DNA of 64,000 nucleotides from Apoderus coryli (GCA_911728435.2 OU452209.1:11328869-11392868); one strand, 5' to 3'; positions 39,092 through 51,358 are shown, counted from the first letter of the stretch. Notes: a model not told the origin generated them from the sequence alone. Numbers and translations are program-made.

Positions 39092-39369
39092 TTGGATGAC
39101 GAAGATGATTGACGACAAAGTGTTTTCCTCTGTGAAAATCTAAGGTTGCTTAAGTATATAATGTATAATTATTATGTTTTTAAAGTTTAATATTAATTAA
39201 AATGGAATTTCTTGTGTGTCCTGACGCACATGCGTACGGCACAGTATTAAGTAATTGTATATAGTAGGTATAGTCTCTAGTGATATGTCGTAATAATAAT
39301 AAACTGTGAGGTATATGAAATGCATTCATTGTTTTAATCAAACACCTCTTCAATTAATAAAACAAAAAT

Positions 39370-39990
39370 AAATTAATGGCGACGGGATAAAATTACGTAA
39401 TAATAAAATAAAGCGAGGCTTCGGTAGCATAGAAAAAAAAAAAATAAAACAAATAAAATTGATGCACGTGTCGACGAAGATCAAGTTATTTTTCGAAGTT
39501 CGTGATAAAGTATCACAGTAAAACCGTAAAATAAAGTCATTAAAGTAACAAAACAATAACATGGCAACTTCTGCTTCAAAATACCTGGACTTTAATCCGT
39601 ATGAGTATGATGATTGGGTATACCCAATCATCATACTCTGTAATCCAGATGGGAGACGTTTGTCTGTGCATAGGTAATATTATAATATACGCGGAGGTAT
39701 TTGAACAACATTTCGAAGCTAATAGTGTAACGGAACATAAAAAGTTCCTTTTCTTCTGCGACGTATAAACTGCTAGGGCTTATGCACAGACAAACGTCTC
39801 CCATCTGGATTACGTAAACCTGATCAAATCGTTGCCCCTTTACTCTTAGACCTACTTCAATTTGCTCTAGAACAATAAATAGCGCTCTTTCTTTTCTCAG
39901 TGTGAATCTTTTCCAAAATGTTAAATCATATATCATTGCTTTCGAAAATTCTTGGAGGAAACCCTAAATCAACGATATCCATTACTTCTC
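39370..39990 (+). pseudogene. Gypsy-like gag remnant with inverted rearrangement
   Basis: TGGCGACGGGA at 39377 resembles a Gypsy primer-binding site. A frame starts MATSASKYLDFNPYEYDDW at 39561; after a palindrome the capsid-like segment AEVFEQHFEANSVTEHKKF (about 39690-39750) and AYAQTNVSHLDYVNLIKSLP (39777 on) follow, with stops between. Gypsy gag is suggested by the EQ-F-ANxVTExKK pattern. No protease, RT or second LTR was seen nearby. Confidence 0.5.
39603..39638. repeat. perfect 36-bp palindrome
   Basis: GAGTATGATGATTGGGTA followed at once by its exact complement. Directly after it, 39640-39672 is an exact inverted copy of 39781-39813 (33 bases). Confidence 0.95.
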
Positions 39991-40580
39991 CAAGAAGCTG
40001 CTCTTCTCACCATGGTTTTGCGTTTCTTTGAAAGTTCTGCACATTTGTGGTTAGAAAACGTCGCTTAAACGAGGAATCTGGATTAGGTTTAAACGCGTTT
40101 AAGCCATTAAAATCTAGCGGAGCGGGTATTTACCTCTTATCTGGATTAAATGATATCGGTGCATATACGGCCCTTTTTTAGAGACCTAACATATACCCAA
40201 CATTACCTAAATAAAAAACCTGTGCGATGTATTAAAATCGCAATATAGTGAACAAATAAGTGCCTGGCGTGAACGAGGTCAATTTTATGAAATTAGGCAT
40301 TCGCCTGATGAACCTGAATGGGATTGGCATCCTGGAAGTCTTGGTGCTGCAACGAAAAATCGTAAATTTGTTAAAATCCGCTGTGCGTATTGAAAGCATT
40401 TTCAAGGACGAAAATAATCGTGTAAATCTGTGTCCAAATTCAAAATCGCGAAATCAACAAATTGAAGCGCAATGTCAAGATCACGACATGTGGAAAGAAA
40501 TGTCAGCAACGTCAAATATCAATGTCAATGCAACGACAGGACAACAACGTCAATGGTCAAACCTTAGACAAGCAAAGATA

Positions 40581-41230
40581 GAGGACACGTAATTGTGCCG
40601 GTCGTTGTGTTACCACCTAGCACATATCTCTTAGATTCAGAGGCGTAACATACATAACTTATGTGATAATAATAATAATAATAATAGGCTTTATTAAGAT
40701 TATATACAGAAAAATATACATCTTAAATGGCGAAGTCTAGCTGGTTCTTTTCTTTTGAGTAAAAAAAGAAAAAGGCCGCTACTCAACATTAACCACTTAA
40801 ACAATATAAAAACTAAACACATAACCTATATGAATTATATTAGTATAAAACAATAATGATATTATTCTTAACTACATGATATATTTTTAAAATTTTATTT
40901 AATTTTGGTGATTAATATTTTTAATAAAAAAAGATATGTACATGTGGATATGGATAATTTAATTGATAAATGAAACAATATATGTTAATACATTGTATTT
41001 ATTGAACACTACAAACATAAAATTAACAATATAGGTACTGCAGTAGACACAACAAAAATATATAACGTTTTTATTGTCCTTTAAATAGAATGGGTTTTGT
41101 AAATTGATTTCGAATGATATCTAATTTTTGACACTATATTTTTGTTATAAAATGTACACAAACATATGTATATATTTTTGATGTGATACAAATAGATTTT
41201 ATAAAAAGTATATGTGATTTGCTGAGCTAT
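40581..41230. repeat. direct duplication, left copy
   Basis: Shares GTGCCGGTCGTTGTGTTACC and following sequence, and GTACTGCAGTAGACACAAC plus the next 190 bases, with 41555-42228, about 970 bases away. Interrupted at about 40665-40868 by an (AAT)n-headed insert. Confidence 0.8.
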
Positions 41231-41554
41231 CTAGTGAAAGAACATATTTTAAAGGAATTTGTAAAACAGATACAGGCGTACACCCACTTACACTGTTTTG
41301 TGTAAAGTTTAACCTAAACTTAAAAACTACTAAAAAAAAATAACTACTTAATTTAAGGGTCAAACAGTAGTAGACACTTGAAGTTGAAATCAAACGTAAA
41401 TGCTAACATCTACGTTAACGTACAAACTAGACGTTTACGGAATGCTTCAAAAAGCTAGTTGAAGTGTAAAAATTTGTGGCGCGTTAACGAGATACTTAAC
41501 CTTAAATGTTTATTTTGAGGAGTTATTGATAATTCCTTAGACAAGGAAAGAGAG

Positions 41555-42228
41555 TGGACCCGTAACTGTGCCGGTCGTTGTGTTACCACCTAGCACTTAT
41601 GCCTTAGATTCAGAGGCGTAACATACATAACTTATGTGATATATTTTTGAAATTTTATTTAATTTTGTTGATTAATAGTTTTAATAAAAAAAGATATGTG
41701 CATGTTGATGTATTAATAGTAATAATAACAATTCTTTATTTCAAATAAATCTACCTACATATCCACAATCACACGAGCATACAAATAAATGAAACGACGT
41801 CAAAAAAGAGAAAAACAAAAAAAAATTGATACTCCTAACTACATATCAAAATAATCCGCCAATTGATATGGTTCTAGTTCCACTAGTAATTTCCTAACTT
41901 CATTCTTAAATATCTTCAATCTATTTATTTCTTTGATACTGATTGGTAGTTTGTTCACAAATCTAATTATCATATTATATAATGCTGATTTTTCGGTTAG
42001 AGATAATCTGTGAGTGAGAGGTACTGCAGTAGACACAACACCAATACATACCGTTTTTATTGTCCTTTAAATAGAATGAGTTTTGTTAATTGATTTCGAG
42101 AATGGGATTTAATTTTTGAGACTGTAGTTTTGTTATGAAATATACACGAACATTAAGACATTTAACACAAATAGATTTTATTAAAAAGTATATTATGTGA
42201 TTTGCTGGGCTATCTAGTGCATGTTGTT
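41555..42228. repeat. direct duplication, right copy
   Basis: Right partner of the 40.6-kb block, interrupted by a LINE 3' end at about 41720-42018. The copies have gained different insertions since duplicating. Confidence 0.8.
41720..42018 (-). mobile_element. LINE 3' end
   Basis: Minus strand: SLTEKSALYNMIIRFVNKLP, LKIFKNEVRKLLVELEPYQL, a LINE ORF2 C-terminus, then a tail ending (TTA)n. Inserted in the right duplication copy. Confidence 0.65.
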
Positions 42229-42855
42229 CTAAAGATTGAATTAAAAAGCTAAAGTGACATTATTTTATTCACTTTTAACGCAAAAATGTGTAAAAAACAA
42301 ATTTTTTCGAAAAATATAATGTCTACGCCCCTGGTAAAGTAAACATCTATAGAGGTTTCTATCAATAAATAATGCTTTATCATGTTGATTTTAAATGAAT
42401 TGTTGTATCAAACAGTTTTAATTAGGTAAACTGAAACCTGTTATACTACATACTAAAAGATAATAGCCTAAAGATTACTTATAATTATTAAAAACTAATA
42501 AAAACTAGAAGCGACTTGATACATCATTCTAAGTTTTACCTATTAAACGAAATTCTGGACTCCTTTTGTTCACTGCGACTTGGGCATCCAAAAGCCACAC
42601 AATGTACCATTTTATTAATATACAAAATAAATTTCTATTCCCAATTTTCACAAATAAAATCATCAAAAATGCAAACGTAGTTTTCTGTTTTTCAGCACCT
42701 ATAAAATGGCCGCCGCATTAAAAGCGTAACACTTGCCATACATTCAGATATACGAACGTGCGGTATCCCCTCTCTTTCCTAATCTAAGGATAATTCTAAC
42801 TAATAACAATTTTTGAGTACAAAGATATAATTGAACTGTGTAGGAAAGTACAAAA
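42229..42855. other. AT-rich sequence, nothing assigned
   Basis: No coding or repeat feature recognised; precedes the LINE that carries P-type copy 2. Confidence 0.35.
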
Positions 42856-43009
42856 TAATAAATATATCATACACACAAGTCGACGATGTCAAAAGAGCAT
42901 TGAAATTGACTAAATCCTCGGAAGTTAATATTATCATGGGCAATCTAAATGCAAAAGTAGGTAAAGGTCGTAGAGAGGATACCGTGGGAGAATATGGCTT
43001 GGGTACACC
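42856..43009 (+). mobile_element. LINE endonuclease fragment, left of P-type copy 2
   Basis: Reads QVDDVKRALKLTKSSEVNII and MGNLNAKVGKGR, part of an APE endonuclease (the GDxNAKVG box with D to N), ending EYGLGT at the insertion point. It continues at 44323. Confidence 0.88.
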
Positions 43010-44314
43010 CATTGAGGTGGGGGGAGACGCTCTAACGTGGCCAAAAGCGGGTGCAGGTACGCCATATTGGTATACGATATATATCATTTGTCGTGCTTTC
43101 AAGTTTATAGTGTTATTTACGAGTATTTTACAATGGTGTCCTGTGCTGTGCGTAGTTGCAGTAGTAGAAGTGAAATCGACCAGAAAATATCAGAAATAAC
43201 GTTTCATAGGTATGTACCAAATATTGTAAATTGTACATGGACGTATTTAGGGTTTTTTTAGGCGAACTTATTAAAACACATTATTATAGGAGTCTGGTAG
43301 CATTCTCTTTCTGCACTGAACAATTGATACGTGCATTGTAGTTTATTTTTTTTTTTGCAAATTCCTTTACTTGATTTCTACTCTCAAACTCTCTACTTTT
43401 TCATCACTTTCTAGCAAAAAAGACCCCTAAATGTGTTAAAAACATATTCTGGTTTTTAGATTTCCTAAAGATCCTGCTCGTAGACATATCTGGACAGAAT
43501 ATGTGTCTCGAATTAATTGGATACCAACGAGAAATGTACACAAATATAATTTATCCAGATCATGATTATCTTTCTGGACCATTTTCTGAATTTTCGAAAT
43601 TCATTATTGTTTATATTGCTGGATTTGTTTTTTTTAGTTTAAAGAAGCAAATTATTTGCAGAGAATGTCGAGATGCATTAAAAAGTGTTATTCTTTTATT
43701 AAAATGAAGGCAAAAAAAGGATTTACAAATTCCTTCAAAAGATGTTTTAGACGTTTGCTTCCAATCCGAAAAGATCATAAAAAATCTTGTAGTAGCTACT
43801 AATGAAAAGTTGTCCGCAGGATTCATAATAAACCTTGTTTTAAAGGAATTTGTGAATAGTAATATTTTTCCTAATTTAGTTGTGCACGGTTTTGATCAAA
43901 TCAGTGTTTGATAACCATATACATTTACTGATCAAATCTATTGCGACTAAATATGTTAATACCAGGATGTATTATTTAAGTAAAAATAAAGTGGATAAGC
44001 ATAGCGCAACATTCAAATAAAATTGTTTTGTTTAAGGGGTATTAATATATAATTTATAAAGTACTAACGTCTTTTATTCCTGGATTTAGGTATCAAATAT
44101 CAATAATTACCTATATCTAAGTATTTTGTACACTGCATAATATTTCAAAATAAAGTATAAACCCAAGCTGCAAATTAAAAACAAAAACGTCAACAAAAAT
44201 AGTTAGTCCGGCTCTGGAGAATTCGCCATATTGGTATGCGCTTACGCCCCACCCAATGCACCCGTTTCTGTACAGTGTAAAATAATGCTTATAGCGTCTC
44301 CTTATATCTCAATG
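43010..44314 (+). mobile_element. P-type (THAP) DNA transposon, internally deleted, copy 2
   Basis: Same ends as copy 1; target duplication GGTACACC at 43002-43009 and 44315-44322. Carries the THAP exon (ATG 43134, C4/C9/H25), the second THAP exon after TTTTTAG at about 43460 and the C-terminal YIAGFVFF segment (43610). It lacks about 55 bases just before the THAP ATG compared with copies 1 and 3. Inserted between the GLGT and PNERGDRL codons of the LINE endonuclease. Confidence 0.9.
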
Positions 44315-44322
44315 GGTACACC

Positions 44323-46710
44323 AAATGAGAGGGGAGATCGATTGATACAATTCTGCCAGGAAAACGACTTAATCATAGCCAATACGCATTTCAAACAACC
44401 CCCGAGGCGTCTGTATACGTGGATTTCCAATGCAGACAGAAACGTACGCAATCAGATAGACTTCATCATTATTAACAAAAGATTCAGGAACACCATTCAA
44501 AATACTAAGACCTACCCTGGTGCAGATGTTTTCACAGACCACTCACTGTTGGCCGCTACATTAAAAATGAAACTGAAGAAGCACAAAAAACATCAGGCCC
44601 TACAGTATATAGACACGAGAAAGCTTTTAGAGCCAGCAGTGAGAACAGAAGTCCAAGCGGAATTGAACTCAAGATTGGTTAGTATTAACCTAACAATAAA
44701 TGAAGATAATATTGAAACCACGTGGAGACAGATTAAAACATCCGTAGTAGAAGTTAGTCAAGCTCAGCTGAAAAGCAACAGAACCAAAAATAAAGCTTGG
44801 ATCACCGATGACATCCTGAAATTAATGGACCACCGTAGATCATATAAAAATAAAGATCTTGCCAGATACAAAGAAGTGCAAAAAGAAGTTAGGGCTAAGA
44901 TTAGACAAGCGAAAGAAGAGTGGTTAACCGGACAGTGCAATGAAATAGAGCAGCTAGAAGCTAAACATGACTCTTTTAATGTGCACAAAAGAATCAAACA
45001 GATAACTGGAAAATACAAAAAGAACAACAACAGCACTCTCATAAATGAGCGACAGCAAATTCTTAGTAGCACAGAAGAACAACTACAGGAATGGAAAAAA
45101 TATATTGAAAATCTCTTTGTGGATGGTAGGAGTTTTTCGCATAATATTACCCTGGATGACGGAATGGATATCATCAAGGCGGAACTCATACACGCTATAT
45201 CGGGTGCAAAAAATGGGAAAGCACCAGGACCAGATGGAATACAAATAGAGGTTTTAAAAACGTTGAAGGAAGATAGGACTCTTACACTTCTATTAAGCTT
45301 GCTCAACTGCATATACAAGACCGGAGTAATCCCTAAAGACTGGCTCAAGTCAACCTTTGTTGCTATACCAAAGAAGGCTAATTGTAAATACTGTAAAGAT
45401 TACAGAACAATCAGTTTAATGAGCCATGTATTAAAGTTGTTCCTGAAAATCGTTCATTCCAGAATATACAGCAATTGTGAGGAAAACATTGGCAGGTCTC
45501 AGTTTGGTTTTAAAAGCGGTTTCGGTACAAGGGAGGCGCTTTTTAGCGTCCAGGTTCTCTTACAACGATGCCGGGACGTAAACGTAGATGTATATGCCTG
45601 TTTCTAAACTACGAGAAGGCATTCGACACTGTTCAACACGATAAATTAATAGCTATACTGAACGATATAGGTCTGGACGGACGGGACGTTCGGATAATAG
45701 CCAACTTGTACTGGAATCAGACAGCTGACATTAGAATTAACGGCCAGACATCTGAAGAAGTGCCCATTATGAGAGGAGTTAGACAAGGCTGTGTGCTCTC
45801 CCCCCTTCTGTTTAACTTATATGCAGAAAAAATTTTCAGAGAAGCCGTCGAAGACAGAACAGAGGGTATAATTGCTAATGGAGTGGTCATCAACAATCTA
45901 AGATATGCGGACGACACAGTCCTACTAGCAACAGATAAAGATGATCTACATACACTGTTATCAGCGGTAACAGACCGCAGCCAACAAATGGGTCTACGAT
46001 TAAATATAAAGAAGACCAAATGGATGGTTGTCAGCAAAAACAAAAATATAGCTGACAACTTAACAGATATTAGCATAAATGGAGAAATAGTGGAAAGAGT
46101 ACAAAAATGCAAATACCTGGGCTGCTGGGTGAATGAAGAATGGGATCTAGCTCAAGAAATCAAAAGCAGAATAGAGCAAGCGAGAACATCATTATTTAAG
46201 AACATGCAGAAAGTGTTAACCAACAGAGCTCTAAGAATTCCCCTAAGAATACGCATATTGCGTTGCTATGTCTTCAGCATATTGTTCTATGGGATGGAAG
46301 CATGAACCCTCACTGAGGCAATGTGTAGGAGGATTGAGGCTTTCGAAATGTGGGCTTACCGAAGAATGCTGAAGATATCATGGATGGACAGAGTGACGAA
46401 TGAAGCGCTTCTACAGCGTATGAATAAAGAAAGAGAGGTGCTTAATACCATAAAAAGAAAAAAGCTGGAGTACTTTGCCCACGTAATGAGAAATCCGAAA
46501 TATGAATTGCTTCATATAGCCATTCAAGGAAAAATAGAGGGAAAGCGTGGTCCTGGTCGCCGAAGAACATCGTGGCTCAGGAATCTTCGCCAGTGGTATG
46601 GAGTAAGCACTACGACACTGTTTAGGTCTGCTGTGGACAAAGTGAAGATCATGCGACTGATCGCCAATGTTCTGGGAGGACACGGCACTTGAAGAAGAAG
46701 AAGACACACA
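44323..46710 (+). mobile_element. LINE (RTE/Jockey-like, APE + RT), right of P-type copy 2
   Basis: Endonuclease end: NERGDRLIQFCQENDLIIAN, RRLYTWISNAD, IDFIII, TDHSLLA. RT: NGKAPGPDGIQIEVLK, YRTISLMSHVLKLF, then a frameshift near 45600, NYEKAFDTVQHDKL, RGVRQGCVLSPLLFNLYAE, LRYADDTVLLA (intact YADD near 45905), KYLGCWVNEEWD. A TGG-to-TGA stop at 46303-46305, then EAFEMWAYRRMLKISW, GKRGPGRRRTSWLRNL and a (GAA)n tail at about 46692. One frameshift, one stop and the P insertion disable it; otherwise little decayed. Insect databases often label this family craniofacial development protein 2-like or endonuclease-reverse transcriptase. Confidence 0.92.
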
Positions 46711-46829
46711 AGTGACATGACAGAACACGATCGGTATGGACCGAATTCCAATTCGGGGTGTTTCGGGTAGCGTATAAGCGATAACGGACACTACGTGGAG
46801 GCACGAGTGATCACGTAGCGCCGTAAACC

Positions 46830-48192
46830 CATTGAGGTGGGGGGAGACGCTCTAACGTGGCCAAAAGCGGGTGCAGGTACGCCATATTGGTATACGATAT
46901 ATATCATTTGTCGTGCTTTCAAGTTTATAGTGTTATTTACGAGTATTTTACAAGTTTATTTAAGTTTTTCGTGTTTTTTTTGGACGGTTATTTGACAATA
47001 TACTATAATGGTGTCCTGTGCTATGCGTAGTTGCAGTAGTAGAAGTGAAATCGACCAGAAAATATCAGAAATAACGTTTCATAGGTATGTACCAAATATT
47101 GTAAACATTGTACATGGACGTATTTAGGGTTTTTCTTAGGCGAACTTATTAAAACACATTATTATAGGAGTCTGGTAGCATTCTCTTTCTGCACTGAACA
47201 ATTGATACGTGCATTGTAGTTTTTTTTTTTTTACAAATTCCTTTACTTGATTTCTACTCTCAAACTCTCTACTTTTTCATGACTTTCTAGCAAAAAAGAC
47301 CCCTAAATGTGTGTTAAAAACATATTCTGGTTTTTAGATTGCCTAAAGATCCTGCTCGTAGACATATCTGGATAGAATATGTGTCTCGAATTAATTGGAT
47401 ACCAACGAGAAATGTACACAAATATAATTTATCCAGATCATGATTATCTTCCTGGACCATTTTCTGAATTTTCGAAATTCATTATTGTTTATATTGCTGG
47501 ATTTGTTGTTTTTAGTTTAAAGAAGCAAATTATTTGCAGAGAATGTCGAGATGCATTAAAAAGTGTTATTCTTTTATTAAAATGAAGGCAAAAAAAGGAT
47601 TTACAAATTCCTTCAAAAGATGTTTTAGACGTTTGCTTCCAATCCGAAAAGATCAAAAAAAATCTTGTAGTAGCTACTAATGAAAAGTTGTCCGCAGGAT
47701 TCATAATAAACCTTGTTTTAAAGGAATTTGTAAATAGTAATATTTTTCCTAATTTAGTTGTGCACGGTTTTGATCAAATCAGTGTTTGATAACCATATAC
47801 ATTTACTGATCAAATCTATTGCGACTAAATATGTTAATACCAGGATGTATTATTTAAGTAAAAATAAAGTGGATAAGCATAGCGCAACATTTAAATAAAA
47901 TTGTTTTGTTTAAGGGGTATTAATATATAATTTATAAAGTACTAACGTCTTTTATTCCTGGATTTAGGTATCAAATATCAATAATTACCTATATCTAAGT
48001 ATTTTGTACACTGCATAATATTTCAAAATAAAGTATAAACCCAAGCTGCAAATTAAAAACAAAAACGTCAACAAAAATAGTTAGTCCGGCTCTGGAGAAT
48101 CCGCCATATTGGTATGCGCTTACGCCCCACCCAATGCACCCGTTTCTGTACAATGTAAAATAATGCTTATAGCGTCTCCTTAAATCTCAATG
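46830..48192 (+). mobile_element. P-type (THAP) DNA transposon, internally deleted, copy 3
   Basis: Target duplication CGTAAACC at 46822-46829 and 48193-48200. Same structure and same deletion junction as copies 1 and 2; THAP ATG at about 47009 reads MVSCAMRSC. C-terminal segment YIAGFVVFSLKKQIICRECR near 47492. It lies about 120 bases beyond the tail of the LINE that holds copy 2. Confidence 0.9.
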
Positions 48193-48200
48193 CGTAAACC

Positions 48201-50160
48201 CAAACGCAAAGATAATCGACGTGCGCACGCGTAGCTGTCAACTTTCACGTTTTTGTTTAAGTAAATGGAAGCACTTCAACTGTCTAGTAAGTCAAGCGTA
48301 GATATATTGAGGAGCGAGACAGGATGAGACCGGCGCCGCCATGTTCTTCTATTGTTGTGTCAACTGTGGGAAAACAAATTGGTGTTAAAGTACGATTCGT
48401 CTATTAATGCGGGAATTTTAAATACAGGCCAATAAGAGCCCGCTGTTTTATGTTGGCAGCTGCAAAACGTAGGATTGTACAAAGAACGAATAAACCTATC
48501 CACAGTTGCAGGTTATAGAGAGTAAAAAGTTTAAGCCACAAGCACCTTGAAATATTCAACAAAACTGTAAACATTTTCATCAAAATAACGTAAAATTGAT
48601 TGTTAATGATTGATATGAAAGTCCACAAAATGAGTTTAATAAAATAACATATTATTAAAATAATCAATATTTGTTTTAAACAAAATGCATATTGAGAACT
48701 CGTAGTCACGATCCGTAAAAAAAATTATATAAACTTTCTCTTCTACTAAATTTTCAATGGTGGAACAAGGCGGCCAACTAGGTATATTAGCAGTTCGCGT
48801 ATCTGTCGATATGTATCAGTTCGAGCTTCTATTTCCGGTATATATAGAGCTTTTCTTTTACAACAAAAATGCAATCACCAACTAAAAGCAAATAAACACG
48901 AACACAAAGGATATTTGGCAGCAGAGCTCAAACTACCGGCTGATTACAAGAATGAATGAAATCGTAAATTCTTCGCGTACTATTCAGTTACCCTGCTTTA
49001 CAGAGTTGCCACGTGTACTTCATAAATAAATTATGATTTGGTGAAATATGTCTTAAATATGTTAAAATTCATAAAAAGTAACTAAAAAATATCTTGGGTA
49101 TATCGTTTTATGATACACAAAAATTAGTACCATCACCTAAGTCATATTTTGCTTTAAAACGGTAAAAAATGCCGTATCAAAATAGTGTATTTTAAAATAA
49201 TGCGGGAATCACAGCGGAAGTTTGGCATTATCGATATCTGCAAATAATGATGTTTGATCGCTTGGAAATGTAAACAGTTTTATCTCCCCCTTTTCTATAT
49301 CTGTGTCTATAATAGTAGTATATTACTATACTATTTTTGCATCAAATGTAAACTAGCTAACGTTCCACAGATTATTCAATGCAACTTTACATTAACTGAA
49401 CCGATGTGTTTAATCCTAACAGGTTAAAAACTATAGTGAAGTTATTATCCCCACGCCACCTTCCCGCTGTGTAGTGACATTACAAGACTACGACAAGATT
49501 TTTCAGAATTTTTTTGTTTAAGAATAAGTTCAAGATAGCCTATACGGTTGCATTTCAACTTTTTCAATCGATCTACTGAAAATAATTTCGGAGGCATTTT
49601 TTAAATAAATATATTTTTAGAACGAAATAGATATTGTATTTCTCACTCAACTGTCTATTGATTTTGTAAAAGGAACTTGTGATTTAAGATGTAAGAAATC
49701 GTCATATCGCTAAATCTAGCGATTATTTTCAAATAAAGTAAAATTAATTTCGTTATAAAATCTTCTGTGAATATTAACACCAACTTTAAGATTTAATATT
49801 CAACTGTTCAAAACATGCTTAAGACGATTTGTTCGCGTCTATTCGGGGTTATGCCACGAATAGCTGCATCTATTTCCCGAATATTAAAAAACAAAATTAA
49901 TATAATAAAGATTGCACCATGAGAAAATCGTCGTCAAGCTTCTTTAAGTTATGCAGATACACCTCTACTATCGAAAAATATCGTTTGTACTTATAAACTA
50001 TCGTAGTAGGTAACCACTACTACATACGATATAAAAACCGTTAAAACGGAGATATAAACGAGGGAGAATGAACTTGGCAAATTCCGCAAACTGCGAATAT
50101 AGTACGTAGGCCGCCATGTTCCACTATTGCCAGTGGCGTCTCATCTTAAAGCGTAAGCGT
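48201..50160. other. AT-rich noncoding stretch
   Basis: About 2 kb with no coding frame of note. GCCGCCATGTTC occurs near 48338 and 50112 in the same orientation, near GATGAGACC and GTCTCATC; possibly ends of an old element, not convincing. Confidence 0.35.
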
Positions 50161-50161
50161 A

Positions 50162-50307
50162 GGAAATTTGGGTCACACTGCCTGCCGATCACCACTGATC
50201 AGTCGTGGATCGACGAAACGGCCGTCTGGTGAAAGCATGGTAGTTTGGAACAAATTTCCAACATAACTTAAAAGTCTTGTTGCTTTATGTAACAAGCAAT
50301 TCTTAAA
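50162..50307 (+). repeat. retrozyme-like direct repeat, left copy
   Basis: 146 bases, GGAAATTTGGGTCACACTG to CAAGCAATTCTTAAA, repeated 342 bases downstream with few changes. Carries HHR-i. Confidence 0.88.
50189..50232 (+). ncRNA. hammerhead ribozyme with core mutation (HHR-i)
   Basis: Helix I TCACCA/TGGTGA, CTGATCA (G8 changed to C), helix II GTCG/CGAC, GAA, helix III ACGGCCGT, C. Identical to HHR-j except for the disabling core change. Confidence 0.85.
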
Positions 50308-50503
50308 TAAAGCCTTCCTGCTAGGGGATTCGGGCGCATCTAGTGTTGGCAATAGGATATAATGGAGTTGTTACTTCTTGTCCGGCCATCGTTTGTGAAC
50401 TGTGTTTCACCCGGCATATTATCTGTTCACGCTAGATGTCGCCAAAAACATCTATCTCTCTCTCAATCAATTCTCGTGCTAGTATAAGCTCTTTGTGAAT
50501 GTT

Positions 50504-50649
50504 GGAAATTTGGGTCACACTGCCTGCCGATCACCACTGATGAGTCGTGGATCGACGAAACGGCCGTCTGGTGAAAGCATGGTAGTGTGGAACAAATTTC
50601 CAACATAACTTAAAAGTCTTGATGCTTTATGTAACAAGCAATTCTTAAA
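50504..50649 (+). repeat. retrozyme-like direct repeat, right copy
   Basis: Partner of 50162-50307; carries HHR-j with intact core. The 196 bases between the copies have no coding frame. Confidence 0.88.
50531..50574 (+). ncRNA. complete type I hammerhead ribozyme (HHR-j)
   Basis: Helix I TCACCA/TGGTGA (6 bp, perfect), CTGATGA, helix II GTCG/CGAC with loop TGGAT, GAA, palindromic helix III ACGGCCGT, cleavage C then TGG. Every invariant base is present and no extra base follows CTGATGA. The best ribozyme candidate in the window. Confidence 0.9.
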
Positions 50650-51356
50650 AACAATTTTGTTGAATTTTTCATATAAAACGGGTAGGTATGTAAAAGAATG
50701 CCGTCAAACGAGGCGATTTTGACATTATATGCTCATTTTTTTTGTGTTTTTTTGATTATTTTTGCTTTTATATGAATGCAATTATTGTATATTATTATTA
50801 CCTACCTATAAACATTTTTTTCTGCGAGTAAATGTGTTCATTGTAAAAAATAAATAATAAAACTAGTAAGAACTAACAAACAATGAAATAAAGTAGCACA
50901 ACAGCAAAATTTTCAAAATCACAAGACACTAAAGTATGAGAACATTAAATATATAATAATAATTTGATAATATTGCAACTCCTAGACGACAACAAAAGTC
51001 TAAATAACATCAGTCGGCCACTGGATGATTCAATATTACTCGATATTCGAAAAGGGGCGGCAAAAATTGTGGGGAAGTACTCTGTTTCCACGAATTGCGA
51101 CTTAGACACCCGCATGGCGACAAAACGTACGGCGGTCTACGCACTAATCAGAATCGTTCAGACGGCGTCTAAACACCCATTTTGCGTGGTATTACCGATT
51201 TAAAGAAGATCATAATTTCTTTTCCCTATTTTAATATTCAGTGGTAAAAATTTTAGTTATTAAATAACAATAAAACTAACAACCACGTAAAAATGCTGAC
51301 CTTTTTTCATTATTATTATTTGTAATTGTAAAAAATCGAATTTCAAATTAATACTA
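50650..51356. other. AT-rich sequence, nothing assigned
   Basis: A 79-residue frame at 50964-51203 (LDDSILLDIRKGAAKIVGKY) matches nothing I know. Confidence 0.3.
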
Positions 51357-51358
51357 TA

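Noticed and set aside
44231..45607. A long single open frame as a host gene
   Set aside because: Its start lies in the tail of a P-type transposon and the rest is LINE endonuclease and reverse transcriptase.
48330..50160. A DNA transposon bounded by GCCGCCATGTTC boxes
   Set aside because: The boxes are in the same orientation and the flanking similarity is short; no inverted ends or target duplication could be defined.
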